Source: Streptomyces sp. KL109B
Lineage (GTDB): Bacteria > Actinomycetota > Actinomycetes > Streptomycetales > Streptomycetaceae
Assembly: GCF_030766935.1 (NCBI RefSeq)
Contig: NZ_JASERL010000014.1
Location: 62,001-126,000, forward strand
DNA: 64,000 nt
Direction: 5' to 3'
The notes beneath the pieces are model-generated. The model was given only the letters and a program-made list of their open reading frames with translations, searched no databases and was not told where the DNA came from. This document shows, one piece after another, positions 47,392 through 55,306 of this stretch. Position numbers and translations under genes: made by a program. Within the stretch, counting starts at the first letter, position 1. Each line of letters opens with the position of its first letter.

Positions 47392-48162
47392 TCACGCGGC
47401 CGGCGGCGCCCCGTTGAGCCTCGCCGACAACTGGTGCGCCGCCGCGACCACCGCCTCCGCCACCTGCGGAAGCGCCTCCGGCGGCAGCCGGAACACGGGC
47501 GCCGACACATTGACCGCCGCCACCACGTCGCCCCGGTGGTCGTGCACCGGGACGGCGACCGCGGTCAGGCCCGGCTCCATCTCCTCCGCCGCCACCGCGT
47601 AGCCGCGCGCCCGCTCCGCCCGCAGCCGCTCCAGGACGGCCGGTACGTCGCGGGGCGCGGCGTCCGTGCCCGGCAGCGGCGCCCCCGCCTCGGTCGCGAG
47701 GAGCGCCGCGATCTGGTCGTCGGGCAGCGCGAACAGCAGGGCGCGCCCCGCCGACGTGCAGTTCAGGGGCGAGGTGCGGCCGATCCACTCGTGCGCCTGG
47801 AGCCCGCGCGACGTGCGCTCGGTCAGCACCGTCACCACGCCGTGCCCCGACAGCACCGTCAGATACGCCGGTTCACCGACCCGGTGCACCAGATCCCGCA
47901 GCACCGGCGGCGCCTCCCCGTACAGCCGCTCCTCGCCCGCCGACGAGGCCAGCGCGAGCAGCTGCCAGCCGATCCGATAGCGCAGCGTGCGCGGATCCCG
48001 CTCCAGGAACCCCTCCTGCGCCAGGACCTTCAGCGTCCGTGACACCTGCGTCTTCTCCCGGCCCACCGCCTGGGCCACTTCCTGTACGCCCATCGGGCCC
48101 TGCGCGAGCGCGCGCAGCACGTCGAGCGCGCGGTGCACGCTGCTGAGATTCTCCGCTGCCAT
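47392..48162 (-). CDS. IclR-family regulator
   Basis: A 256-residue regulator with an N-terminal winged HTH (SSVHRALDVLRALAQGPMGVQEVAQAVGREKTQVSRTLKVLA) and the IclR effector domain (GRTSPLNCTSAGRALLFALP ... RARGYAVAAEEMEPGLTAVAVPV). The ATG at 48162 is chosen; an upstream TTG/ATG would overlap the divergent promoter. It is divergent from the asparagine synthetase gene by 80 bp, with an inverted repeat between, so it probably controls that gene and itself. The effector is unknown. Confidence 0.9.
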   Translation of the reverse strand: MAAENLSSVHRALDVLRALAQGPMGVQEVAQAVGREKTQVSRTLKVLAQEGFLERDPRTLRYRIGWQLLALASSAGEERLYGEAPPVLRDLVHRVGEPAYLTVLSGHGVVTVLTERTSRGLQAHEWIGRTSPLNCTSAGRALLFALPDDQIAALLATEAGAPLPGTDAAPRDVPAVLERLRAERARGYAVAAEEMEPGLTAVAVPVHDHRGDVVAAVNVSAPVFRLPPEALPQVAEAVVAAAHQLSARLNGAPPAA

Positions 48163-48195
48163 GACGGGAAGATTGCCAGCGGCGTGCGTATACAG

Positions 48196-48210
48196 CAACT
48201 CTCATTGTTG
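48196..48210. promoter_or_regulatory. Inverted repeat in the IclR/asparagine synthetase divergent region
   Basis: CAAC-TCTCATT-GTTG lies 33-47 bp before the asparagine synthetase ATG, in a low-GC patch that also has GTATAC. It is a plausible IclR site or promoter element, but the arms are only 4 bp. Confidence 0.35.
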
Positions 48211-48242
48211 TCCTCGCACGGACCGCCCTATGGTCGATCCAC

Positions 48243-49790
48243 ATGTGCGGAATCGCAGCCATACACAGTCATCACGGAAGTCCCGACACCGAGTGCGCCG
48301 ACGCGGCGGCGCAGGGCATGCTCGACCGGCTCGCCCACCGCGGACCCGACGACAGCGGGAGCCGAATCGTCGGCGGACACACGTGGCTCGGCCACCGCCG
48401 CCTCTCCATCGTCGACCTCGACGGCGGCCACCAGCCCCTCGGCGGCACCGCGGGCGACGACGACTGGTCGCTCGTGTGCAACGGTGAGATCTACAACCAC
48501 GAGACACTGCGCGAGGAGTTGCCGGACGCGTCCTTCGGCTCGTCCTCCTCCGACTCGGCGGCGGCGCTCGCCGTGCTGCGCACGGAGGGGCCCGACGGCC
48601 TGCACCGGCTGCGCGGCATGTGGGCGCTGTGCGCGGCCACGCCCGGCGGCCGGTTCGTCGCCGCCCGCGACGCCATCGGCGTCAAGCCCCTGTACTGGGC
48701 GCGCACCGACACCGCCGTGCACTTCGCCTCCGAACTGCGCGCCTTCCACCCCGACGTACAGCCGAGCGCCGAGATCTTCCCGCCCGGCTGCTGGTGGACC
48801 CCCGAGGACGGCCTGCGGCGCTTCGCGCAGCCGGTGCCCGAGGCGGCCGGAGACGGCTGGGGCGGAGTGTCCGAGCAGGTCGTCGAGAAGGCCACCTTCG
48901 AGGCCGTCGCCGACTCCGTGCGCCGGCATCTGATGGCGGACGTCGAGGTCGGTGTGTTCCTCTCCGGCGGGCTCGACTCCAGCCTCGTCGCCGCGGTCGC
49001 CGCCGACACGTACGCCCGCCAGGGGCGGCGCCTCAAGACCTTCGCCGTCGGCACGGAGGACTCCCCGGACCTGCTCGCCGCGCGGGAGGCCGCCGCGTTC
49101 CTGGGCACCGAGCACCACGAGGCGGTGCTCGACGCCGAGGCCGCGGCGCGGGCCCTCGACGAGGTGGTCGGGTGCGTGGAGTCCTTCGACGCCAGTCTCA
49201 TCCGCAGCGCCGTCCCGAACTGGTTCCTCTCCGAACTCGCCGCCCGGCACGTCAAGGCCGTCCTCACCGGCGAGGGCGCCGACGAGCTCTTCGCCGGATA
49301 CGGCTACTACCACGAGCGGTACGCGCAGCCGGGCGAGCTGGACGCCGAACTGCGCCGCACCATCGGCCAGTTGCACGGCCTGAACCTCCAGCGCTGCGAC
49401 CGTGTCACCATGGCGCACGGCCTGGAGGCACGTGTCCCGTTCCTCGACCGTGATGTCATCGCGCACGCCATGTCACTTCCGGCGTCGGTGAAGGGACTTG
49501 AGGCCGACGGCATGGAGAAGGGACATCTGCGGCGCGCCTTCGCCGGATGGCTGCCGGAACATCTGCTGTGGCGCCGCAAGGAGCAGTTCGGCACGGGCAG
49601 CGGCGCCGAGAGCGTCCTGAGCCCGCTGTGGGAAACCCGCATCACGGACGCGGAGTTCGCGGCGGCCGTCGCCGAGGACGGCGCCCCCGAGCTGCGAAGC
49701 AAGGAAGAGCTCGGCTACTACCGGACGTTCCGCGCGGCACTGCCCGGCGTGCGCCCGGAGGCGGTGCTCACGCGCTTCGCGACGGCGTAG
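48243..49790 (+). CDS. asnB: Asparagine synthetase (glutamine-hydrolysing)
   Basis: A 515-residue enzyme. The mature N-terminal nucleophile C2 (MCGIAAIH) starts a class-II glutaminase domain (HRGPDDSG, VCNGEIYNH). The synthetase domain has the pyrophosphate loop SGGLDSS at 241-247, TGEGADELFAGYGYY and ARVPFLDRDV. It makes asparagine from aspartate, ATP and glutamine in the cytoplasm. It is shorter than the 550-610 residues of many bacterial AsnB, but all motifs are present. Divergent control by the IclR gene suggests nutrient-dependent expression rather than housekeeping. Confidence 0.92.
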   Translation: MCGIAAIHSHHGSPDTECADAAAQGMLDRLAHRGPDDSGSRIVGGHTWLGHRRLSIVDLDGGHQPLGGTAGDDDWSLVCNGEIYNHETLREELPDASFGSSSSDSAAALAVLRTEGPDGLHRLRGMWALCAATPGGRFVAARDAIGVKPLYWARTDTAVHFASELRAFHPDVQPSAEIFPPGCWWTPEDGLRRFAQPVPEAAGDGWGGVSEQVVEKATFEAVADSVRRHLMADVEVGVFLSGGLDSSLVAAVAADTYARQGRRLKTFAVGTEDSPDLLAAREAAAFLGTEHHEAVLDAEAAARALDEVVGCVESFDASLIRSAVPNWFLSELAARHVKAVLTGEGADELFAGYGYYHERYAQPGELDAELRRTIGQLHGLNLQRCDRVTMAHGLEARVPFLDRDVIAHAMSLPASVKGLEADGMEKGHLRRAFAGWLPEHLLWRRKEQFGTGSGAESVLSPLWETRITDAEFAAAVAEDGAPELRSKEELGYYRTFRAALPGVRPEAVLTRFATA

Positions 49791-49900
49791 GCGCGCGGGG
49801 CCCGGTCGAGTGGAGTCGGGCGGTGGCGCGGGAGACGGTGGCGGTCGGCGTGGAAGGGGCCCAGCGACCCCTCCACGTCGACCGAAGGACCGGTACCGCC

Positions 49901-50584
49901 ATGTCTTCCGCACACCTCTCCCGCCGTACGACCCGACTGTGCGCCCTTGCCGTCGCCACGGCGGTCGCGGCGGCACTCGCCGCACCCGCCGCCGCGCACG
50001 CCGCCCCGGTCCAGGCGCCCGTGCGCGCGGCGGCGCCCGCCGCGGACGACCAGTCCTCGCCTGTCACGGGCGGCGGCGTCGACCTCGCGCCCAACACCGC
50101 ACTCGGACTGCACGGTGGCGCCAGACTGGCCCTGTCCAGCGGGAACGTCGTCCACGACGGCACCCGCGTCACCGGCGGCAGGATCACGACCACCGGCACG
50201 CTCCTCGTGGGAGCCGGCACCAGGAAGACCGAGTTCTACGCCGTCGAGATCCACCTCGACACCGGCACCGTCACCGCGTCCCACCACCAGGGAGGCCTCG
50301 TCCTCGGCCGCTTCGACACGAGCGCGCTGCGTCTCGCCCCGAGCGCCGACGGCCGGCGGTCGCAGCTCACCATCGGCTCCGATGACGGCAGCATCGACTC
50401 CGATGACGGCAGCGCCTTCCAGTTGGGCGCGCAGGCCGCGTCCGGGCTCAACTCGATCCTGGGCACCGACCTGCGTGCGGGTGACCCCTTGCTGACCGGC
50501 ACGGTCCACGCGCGGATCGACTGGGCGCCCGCCCCGACCACCGACCCCACGGGCCTCCTCGACGTGATCCTCGGTCTGCTCTAG
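49901..50584 (+). CDS. Secreted protein of unknown function
   Basis: A 227-residue exported protein with a clear Tat/Sec-like signal (SRRTTRLCALAVATAVAAALAAPAAAHA) and a beta-rich mature part with repeated strand-turn units (GLHGGARLALSSGNVVHDGTRVTGGRITTTGTLLV; EFYAVEIHLDTGTVTASHHQGGLVLGRFDTS). A short duplicated segment (GSDDGSIDSDDGS) reflects a DNA repeat at about 50383-50413. The pattern recalls HtaA-like secreted domains, but I am not sure. Start ATG 49901. Convergent with the fructosamine kinase gene. Confidence 0.65.
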   Translation: MSSAHLSRRTTRLCALAVATAVAAALAAPAAAHAAPVQAPVRAAAPAADDQSSPVTGGGVDLAPNTALGLHGGARLALSSGNVVHDGTRVTGGRITTTGTLLVGAGTRKTEFYAVEIHLDTGTVTASHHQGGLVLGRFDTSALRLAPSADGRRSQLTIGSDDGSIDSDDGSAFQLGAQAASGLNSILGTDLRAGDPLLTGTVHARIDWAPAPTTDPTGLLDVILGLL

Positions 50585-50594
50585 AGGGGAGCCA

Positions 50595-51446
50595 CTACGC
50601 GAGTTGGGAGCGCGCCGCCGCGACCGCCTGCCCCGCGTAGCCGCCGCCGAACAGCACCGTGTGCACCAGGAGCGGGAACAGCTGGTGCAGCGGGATACGG
50701 TCCCGCCAGCCGTCGGCGAGCGGGGCCACCTCCTCGTAGCCCGCGAGAATCCGGTCCAGGTGCGGCGCGCCGAACAGGTGCAGCATCGCCAGATCGGTCT
50801 CGCGGTGCCCGCCGTGCGCGGCCGGGTCGATGAGGTGGGCCGCGCCGTCGGCGCCCCACAGCAGGTTGCCGTTCCACAGGTCGCCGTGCAGGCGCGCGGG
50901 CGGTTCGGGTGGGCCCGCGAGTTCGGGCAGCCGCTCGCAGACCCGCTCGACGGGCTTCGCGTCGGCGGGGGAGAGGGTGCCCGCGTCGACGGCGCTCCGC
51001 AGGTAGGGCAGGACGCGGTGGTCGGCGTACCAGCGGGGCCAGTCGTCGCCTGGCACATTGCGCATGGGCGCGAGCCCGATGTACGCCTCCGTCGGCCCTT
51101 CGGGCGGCGCCGCGCCGAACGCCGGGGCGCCCGCGCCGTGCAGCCGCGCGAGATCCCGGCCGAACCGGACGGCGATGTCGCCGGTCGGCCGCCCCTCCGC
51201 GACCCGGTCCACGACCAGGCACCGCTCGTCGTACCCGTGCACCGTGGGCACCGCCACCGCGCCGACGGCCGCGAGCCACCGCAGCCCGGCCGCCTCCGCG
51301 CGCACCGCCGCCGGGTCGTCCGCGTTTTTCACCATGACCACGCGGCCGTCGTCGAGGGTGACCTCGGCGAGGTGCGAGGACAAGCGGCGCTCGGCCGTGG
51401 TGGGTCGGCCGGTGAGGCGGGTGGCGGCGGCTGCGGGCTCTGACAT
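50595..51446 (-). CDS. Fructosamine-3-kinase family protein
   Basis: A 283-residue small-molecule kinase of the fructosamine kinase/APH fold. The catalytic loop is ARLHGDLWNGNLLWG, followed by HLIDPAAHGGHRETDLAML, whose Asp binds metal. These are the diagnostic motifs of the fructosamine kinase family, which phosphorylates sugar adducts on proteins or amino acids so they decompose (deglycation). The ATG at 51446 is chosen. It is divergent from the glutamine amidotransferase gene. Confidence 0.9.
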   Translation of the reverse strand: MSEPAAAATRLTGRPTTAERRLSSHLAEVTLDDGRVVMVKNADDPAAVRAEAAGLRWLAAVGAVAVPTVHGYDERCLVVDRVAEGRPTGDIAVRFGRDLARLHGAGAPAFGAAPPEGPTEAYIGLAPMRNVPGDDWPRWYADHRVLPYLRSAVDAGTLSPADAKPVERVCERLPELAGPPEPPARLHGDLWNGNLLWGADGAAHLIDPAAHGGHRETDLAMLHLFGAPHLDRILAGYEEVAPLADGWRDRIPLHQLFPLLVHTVLFGGGYAGQAVAAARSQLA

Positions 51447-51593
51447 GACACTCAGCGTAGGACGCGGCCCTGTCGGCGGACGGTTGACGGGAGGTGTCAC
51501 GCGCTGATCTGCTGCGTTGAGCTACGCAGGGCATGGGCCGTGGATCTACGCGGGACCTGGGCCCCGGCACCATACGAAACGAGGCGAACACGC

Positions 51594-52313
51594 GTGAGCA
51601 GCAGACCGGTTGAACCCGTCCTCGTCGTGCAGAACACCAGGAGCGGCGGCCCGGGGCGGGTCGGCGACTGGCTGGGTGAGGCGGGGGTGGGCCTGGAGGT
51701 GCTGCGGCCGTACGAGGGTGAGGAGTTGCCGGAGAAGCTCGGCGGAAGGCCGTTGATCGTGCTCGGCGGGGGATTCCTGCCGGACGACGACGAGCGCGCG
51801 CCCTGGCTCCCCGCCACCCGCCGTCTCGCCGCGCAGGCCCTCGACGCGGGCACGCCCGTCCTCGGCATCTGCCTCGGCGGGCAGCTCCTCGCGCAGGTCG
51901 CGGGCGGCGGCGTACGGGGGAGTCACGGGCGGCCCGAGTACGGCAGCACGCGGATCACGTTGCGGCCCGAAGCCGCCGACGACGCGTTGCTGCACGGGCT
52001 CGGGGAGACGGTCCCGGCGATCGAGCGGCACGTCGACCAGATCACCCAACTGCCGCCGGGCGCCGTGTGGTTGGCGTCCACCGAGGCCTGCCCGCATCAG
52101 GCGTTCCGGGTGGGGGAGCGGGCGTGGGGCGTGCAGTTCCATCCGGAGGCTGCGGCCGGGCGGATCGCGGGGTGGGACCCCGAACCGCTGGCCCGGCAGG
52201 GCTACGACAGGGACGCGCTGCATGCGGCGGCGGTGGCCGATGAGGCGGCGGCCGTCGCGGCGTGGTCCGTCGTCACGCGGAGGTTCGCTCGGGTGTGCGC
52301 GAGTCGCTCTTGA
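51594..52313 (+). CDS. Class I glutamine amidotransferase-like protein
   Basis: A 239-residue stand-alone GATase1 domain. The nucleophile elbow GICLGGQLLA holds the catalytic Cys, and FHPEA gives the catalytic His. Proteins of this type (GMP-synthase-glutaminase-like) hydrolyse glutamine or gamma-glutamyl compounds. GTG start at 51594 with GAGGCG upstream. Its last 41 bp overlap the end of the BenE-family transporter gene on the other strand. Confidence 0.88.
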   Translation: MSSRPVEPVLVVQNTRSGGPGRVGDWLGEAGVGLEVLRPYEGEELPEKLGGRPLIVLGGGFLPDDDERAPWLPATRRLAAQALDAGTPVLGICLGGQLLAQVAGGGVRGSHGRPEYGSTRITLRPEAADDALLHGLGETVPAIERHVDQITQLPPGAVWLASTEACPHQAFRVGERAWGVQFHPEAAAGRIAGWDPEPLARQGYDRDALHAAAVADEAAAVAAWSVVTRRFARVCASRS

Positions 52314-53526
52314 CCGGCTGCGGGGCGGCGGACCCGGCCCCGGTCTTCCCGCGCCGTGCCACCGACGTGACGACCGTCGTCAGCACGCCCGCCAGCAGTC
52401 CCCAGAACGCCGACCCGATGCCGAGCAGCGTCACACCGGAGGCGGTGGCGAGGAAGGTGACGACGGCCGCCTCCCGCGACTTCGGGTCCGAGAGAGCACC
52501 CGCAAGCGCCGACTCGATGGTGGCGAGCATGCCCACCCCGGCGACCGCCAGGACGAGCGCCTGCGGCATCGCCGTGAGCAGCGTGGCGACGGTCGCGCCC
52601 AGCAGTCCGACACACAGGTAGAAGACGCCCGCCCACACGGCCGCGAGGTAGCGCTTCCGCCGGTCGGGGTGCGCCTCCTCGCCGGTGCAGATCGCGGCGG
52701 TCAGCGCCGCGAGGTTCAGGCCGAACGCGCCGAACGGCGCGAGCACCGCCTGCGCGACACCGGTCCACGTCAGGACGGGCGAGATCGGCACCTCGTACCC
52801 GGACGCGCGCAGCACGGTGACACCCGGCAGATTCTGCGAGGCCATAGTGACCACGAACAGCGGCACACCGACGCTGATCAGCACCTTCCAGTCCAGCTCC
52901 GGAGCCGTGAACACCGGCTGCGCGAGCGACAGTTGGACCCGCTCCAGGTGCCAGCCACCGGTGAGGACGGAGGCGGCGACGCCTCCGGCGAGCGCGACCA
53001 CCACGGCGTAGCGCGGCAGCAGCCGACGGGCGAGGAGGTACAGCACGAACACCGGGAACGCGATCCCGAAGTGCCCGCCCATCTGCGCGAACAGACCCGT
53101 CCCGAAGTGCAGCAGCACACCTGCGAGCAGCGCGGAGGCGAGCGGCACCGGAATCCGGTCCATGAGCCGCGCGAACCACCCCGTAAGCCCGCTCACCACG
53201 GTCAGGGCGGCGCTGAACACGAACGCGCCCACGGCCTTCTCCATCGACACCCCGCTCAGGCTCGTCGCGAGCAGCGCGGCACCCGGAGTCGACCAAGAGG
53301 TCAGTACGGGCGCCTTGTTGCGCAGCGACAGGCCCACGGTGGTGACGGCGATCCCGACGCCGAGCGCCAGCATCCACGACGACACCTCCCGCGCGTCCGC
53401 CCCGGCGGCCCGCGCCGCCGTGAACACGATGGCCGCCGCGCTGGTGACACCGACGGTGGTGGCGATGAGGCCCGCCGCGACGGCCGAGGGCGGTGCGAGG
53501 GCGCGTATGCGGGCGAGCGAGGACAT
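52273..53526 (-). CDS. BenE-family (benzoate/H+ symporter-like) transporter
   Basis: A 417-residue integral membrane protein with about 12 membrane segments. The pattern VLTSWSTPGAALLATSLSG and FGAFGLNLAALTAAICTGEEAHPD, the latter a signature of BenE proteins, identifies the family. Known members import benzoate with protons; the substrate here is unproven and no benzoate catabolic genes lie nearby. ATG at 53526. It is divergent from an XRE-cupin regulator with tandem operators in the 169-bp gap, the usual regulator-transporter pairing. Confidence 0.9.
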   Translation of the reverse strand: MSSLARIRALAPPSAVAAGLIATTVGVTSAAAIVFTAARAAGADAREVSSWMLALGVGIAVTTVGLSLRNKAPVLTSWSTPGAALLATSLSGVSMEKAVGAFVFSAALTVVSGLTGWFARLMDRIPVPLASALLAGVLLHFGTGLFAQMGGHFGIAFPVFVLYLLARRLLPRYAVVVALAGGVAASVLTGGWHLERVQLSLAQPVFTAPELDWKVLISVGVPLFVVTMASQNLPGVTVLRASGYEVPISPVLTWTGVAQAVLAPFGAFGLNLAALTAAICTGEEAHPDRRKRYLAAVWAGVFYLCVGLLGATVATLLTAMPQALVLAVAGVGMLATIESALAGALSDPKSREAAVVTFLATASGVTLLGIGSAFWGLLAGVLTTVVTSVARRGKTGAGSAAPQPVKSDSRTPERTSA

Positions 53527-53592
53527 GCGGGAGTCACTTCCGAACAGCAGGGAGAGGCAGAAGGCAGGTAGCGGGCAGGGGAGAGGCAGAGC

Positions 53593-53624
53593 GTTCCATG
53601 AACGGAACGTTCTGTTTGTGGAAC
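53593..53624. promoter_or_regulatory. Two abutting 16-bp operators (GTTC-N8-GAAC) between BenE and XRE genes
   Basis: GTTCCATGAACGGAAC (53593-53608) is followed without a gap by GTTCTGTTTGTGGAAC (53609-53624). Both are inverted repeats with GTTC(C/T)-N6-GGAAC arms. They lie 67-98 bp upstream of each divergent gene, in the right place to control both. Confidence 0.75.
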
Positions 53625-53695
53625 ACTAAGGACGCGGGCAGTGACACGTCAACACGCGCCCAGCGGCGCGAGACGCGAGAGGGGACGACCGGGCG

Positions 53696-54235
53696 ATGGG
53701 ACTTGGCGACGAGGTGGGGCGCAGGCTGAAACGGCTGCGCGAGGACAACGGGCTCTCCCTGTCCGAACTCGCGCGCCGCTCCGGCGTCGGCAAGGGCACC
53801 CTCTCCGAGCTGGAGACCGGCCGCCGCAACCCCACCCTCGAAACCCTCTACGCCCTGACCACCGCGCTCGGCCGCCCGCTCAGCGCCGTACTCGACGACC
53901 CGCCCTCAGGCGCCGGCGCGGGCGCGGAAGGTGTCACGGGCAGCGCCGTCACCGCCGTGCTCATCGAGCGGTACGAGGACGATGACGCGGCCACCGACGT
54001 CTTCCGCGTCACCATCGCCGAGGGCGCCACACAGGAGTCCTCGGCGCACGTCCCGCGCACCACGGAGAGCCTGATGGTGCTGTCCGGGACGGCCGTCGTC
54101 GGCCCGCCGGACGCGCCGCGCACCGCCGGACCCGGCGGTCACGCCCAGTGGGCGGCCGACGTCCCGCACCTCTACGGCGCGCCGGACGGCGAGGTCCAGG
54201 GCATCCTCTTCGTCCGCTACCCGAAGGGCGGCTGA
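53696..54235 (+). CDS. XRE-family regulator with C-terminal cupin
   Basis: A 179-residue regulator: XRE HTH at 7-63 (VGRRLKRLREDNGLSLSELARRSGVGKGTLSELETGRRNPTLETLYAL) and a cupin effector domain at 95-178 (FRVTIAEGATQESSAHVPRTTESLMVLSGTAVV ... GILFVRYPKGG). The ATG at 53696 starts close to the HTH. The cupin would sense a small molecule, likely the substrate of the divergent BenE transporter. The tandem operators upstream suggest it represses itself and the transporter. Confidence 0.92.
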   Translation: MGLGDEVGRRLKRLREDNGLSLSELARRSGVGKGTLSELETGRRNPTLETLYALTTALGRPLSAVLDDPPSGAGAGAEGVTGSAVTAVLIERYEDDDAATDVFRVTIAEGATQESSAHVPRTTESLMVLSGTAVVGPPDAPRTAGPGGHAQWAADVPHLYGAPDGEVQGILFVRYPKGG

Positions 54236-54253
54236 GCCGGCCGGGGGAGGGTG

Positions 54254-55093
54254 TCAGGCGGCGTGCGGCGCCTCCGTCGGATCCGTGCCGCGCAGCTCGG
54301 AGACGTCGATCGACTCGTCCGCCGACGGTGTCTTGTCCGGCACCGGCTTGTCGTAGCCGGTCAGCGTCATCGTCAGGGACTCGCCCGAACTCTTCTCGGT
54401 GGCGCGCACCAGGCGGTGCGGCGCGTCCGCGGTGACGTACAGCGTGCTGCGCTCCTCGTCGTCGCGGGCGGTCAGCGGCACGACCTCGGTGCCCGCGAGC
54501 TTCTTCTGGTCGCCCTTCGTGAGCGTGTCCTTGGCGGCGCGGTCCGAGCCGTCCTTCAGGCGCTCGCGGAACGCGTCGAGGTCGCAGGTGCGGGAGAAGC
54601 CGTCGAGCATCGGGTCGTCGGTCGTGCCGTGCACATACCGGTCGCCGATCAGATCGGCCGCCAACTCGCCACTGCGTCCGGGCAGTTGCGCCTTCCAGAA
54701 CGTCGCGTCGGGCTTCATCCACACCTCGTCGCCGCGCTTCACGAGGTCGACGCTGCCGCCCTTGGCGCCGCCCGTGCCCATGCGCAGCTTGCCCGCGCAG
54801 TTGCCGTCCTCGTCGAGGCGGAGGTCGAAGGTCGACGGGGTGCGGGAGTCCCGGTCATCGGTGCTGTTGCGCATCCTCAGGTGCAGCGACTTCGCGTCCA
54901 GGAGTTCCTTCTTCGCCGCGTCGGCCAGCTCCCGCGCGCTCTTGCCCTTGGCGTCGCCGCCGTCGCCGTCGCCGTCGTCGGCCGTCGCGGGGCCCGCCGC
55001 GAACAGGCTCACGCAGACGAACGCGGCGGCGACGGAGGTCCGCGCGGCCCGGTGCGGCCGGGTCGTCGGGGTCGTCGGGGTCGGTCCGGCCAT
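54254..55093 (-). CDS. Secreted LppX/LolA-like lipid- or protein-binding domain protein
   Basis: A 279-residue exported protein. A signal peptide (AAAFVCVSLFAAGPATA) is followed by an Asp/Gly-rich tract (DDGDGDGGDAKG) and a domain of long antiparallel strands: SLHLRMRNSTDDRDSRTPSTFDLRLDEDGNCAGKLRM, DLVKRGDEVWMKPDATFW, TLYVTADAPHRLVRAT. This recalls LppX_LprAFG/LolA-like proteins of actinobacteria that bind lipids or sense the envelope. No lipobox Cys follows the signal, so it seems to be released or anchored otherwise. ATG at 55093 with GAGGTG upstream. Confidence 0.75.
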   Translation of the reverse strand: MAGPTPTTPTTRPHRAARTSVAAAFVCVSLFAAGPATADDGDGDGGDAKGKSARELADAAKKELLDAKSLHLRMRNSTDDRDSRTPSTFDLRLDEDGNCAGKLRMGTGGAKGGSVDLVKRGDEVWMKPDATFWKAQLPGRSGELAADLIGDRYVHGTTDDPMLDGFSRTCDLDAFRERLKDGSDRAAKDTLTKGDQKKLAGTEVVPLTARDDEERSTLYVTADAPHRLVRATEKSSGESLTMTLTGYDKPVPDKTPSADESIDVSELRGTDPTEAPHAA

Positions 55094-55306
55094 GACGTCA
55101 CCTCGCCTTCCCGGACACGCGGATCGCGCCCGAAACACCCATAAATTGTACGTTCTGTGCCGTCCGGTCGTCGTCCGCACGGCGGACGCCCGCGCCCCAT
55201 GGGGTCCACCACGTTTATCCACGCCGCAGTGGGCTACGCGCACCCCAGACGGACGGCGACGAGGCAGCGCCCCCGACACCGGGTGCGTGCGCCGGAACGG
55301 ATGGGT

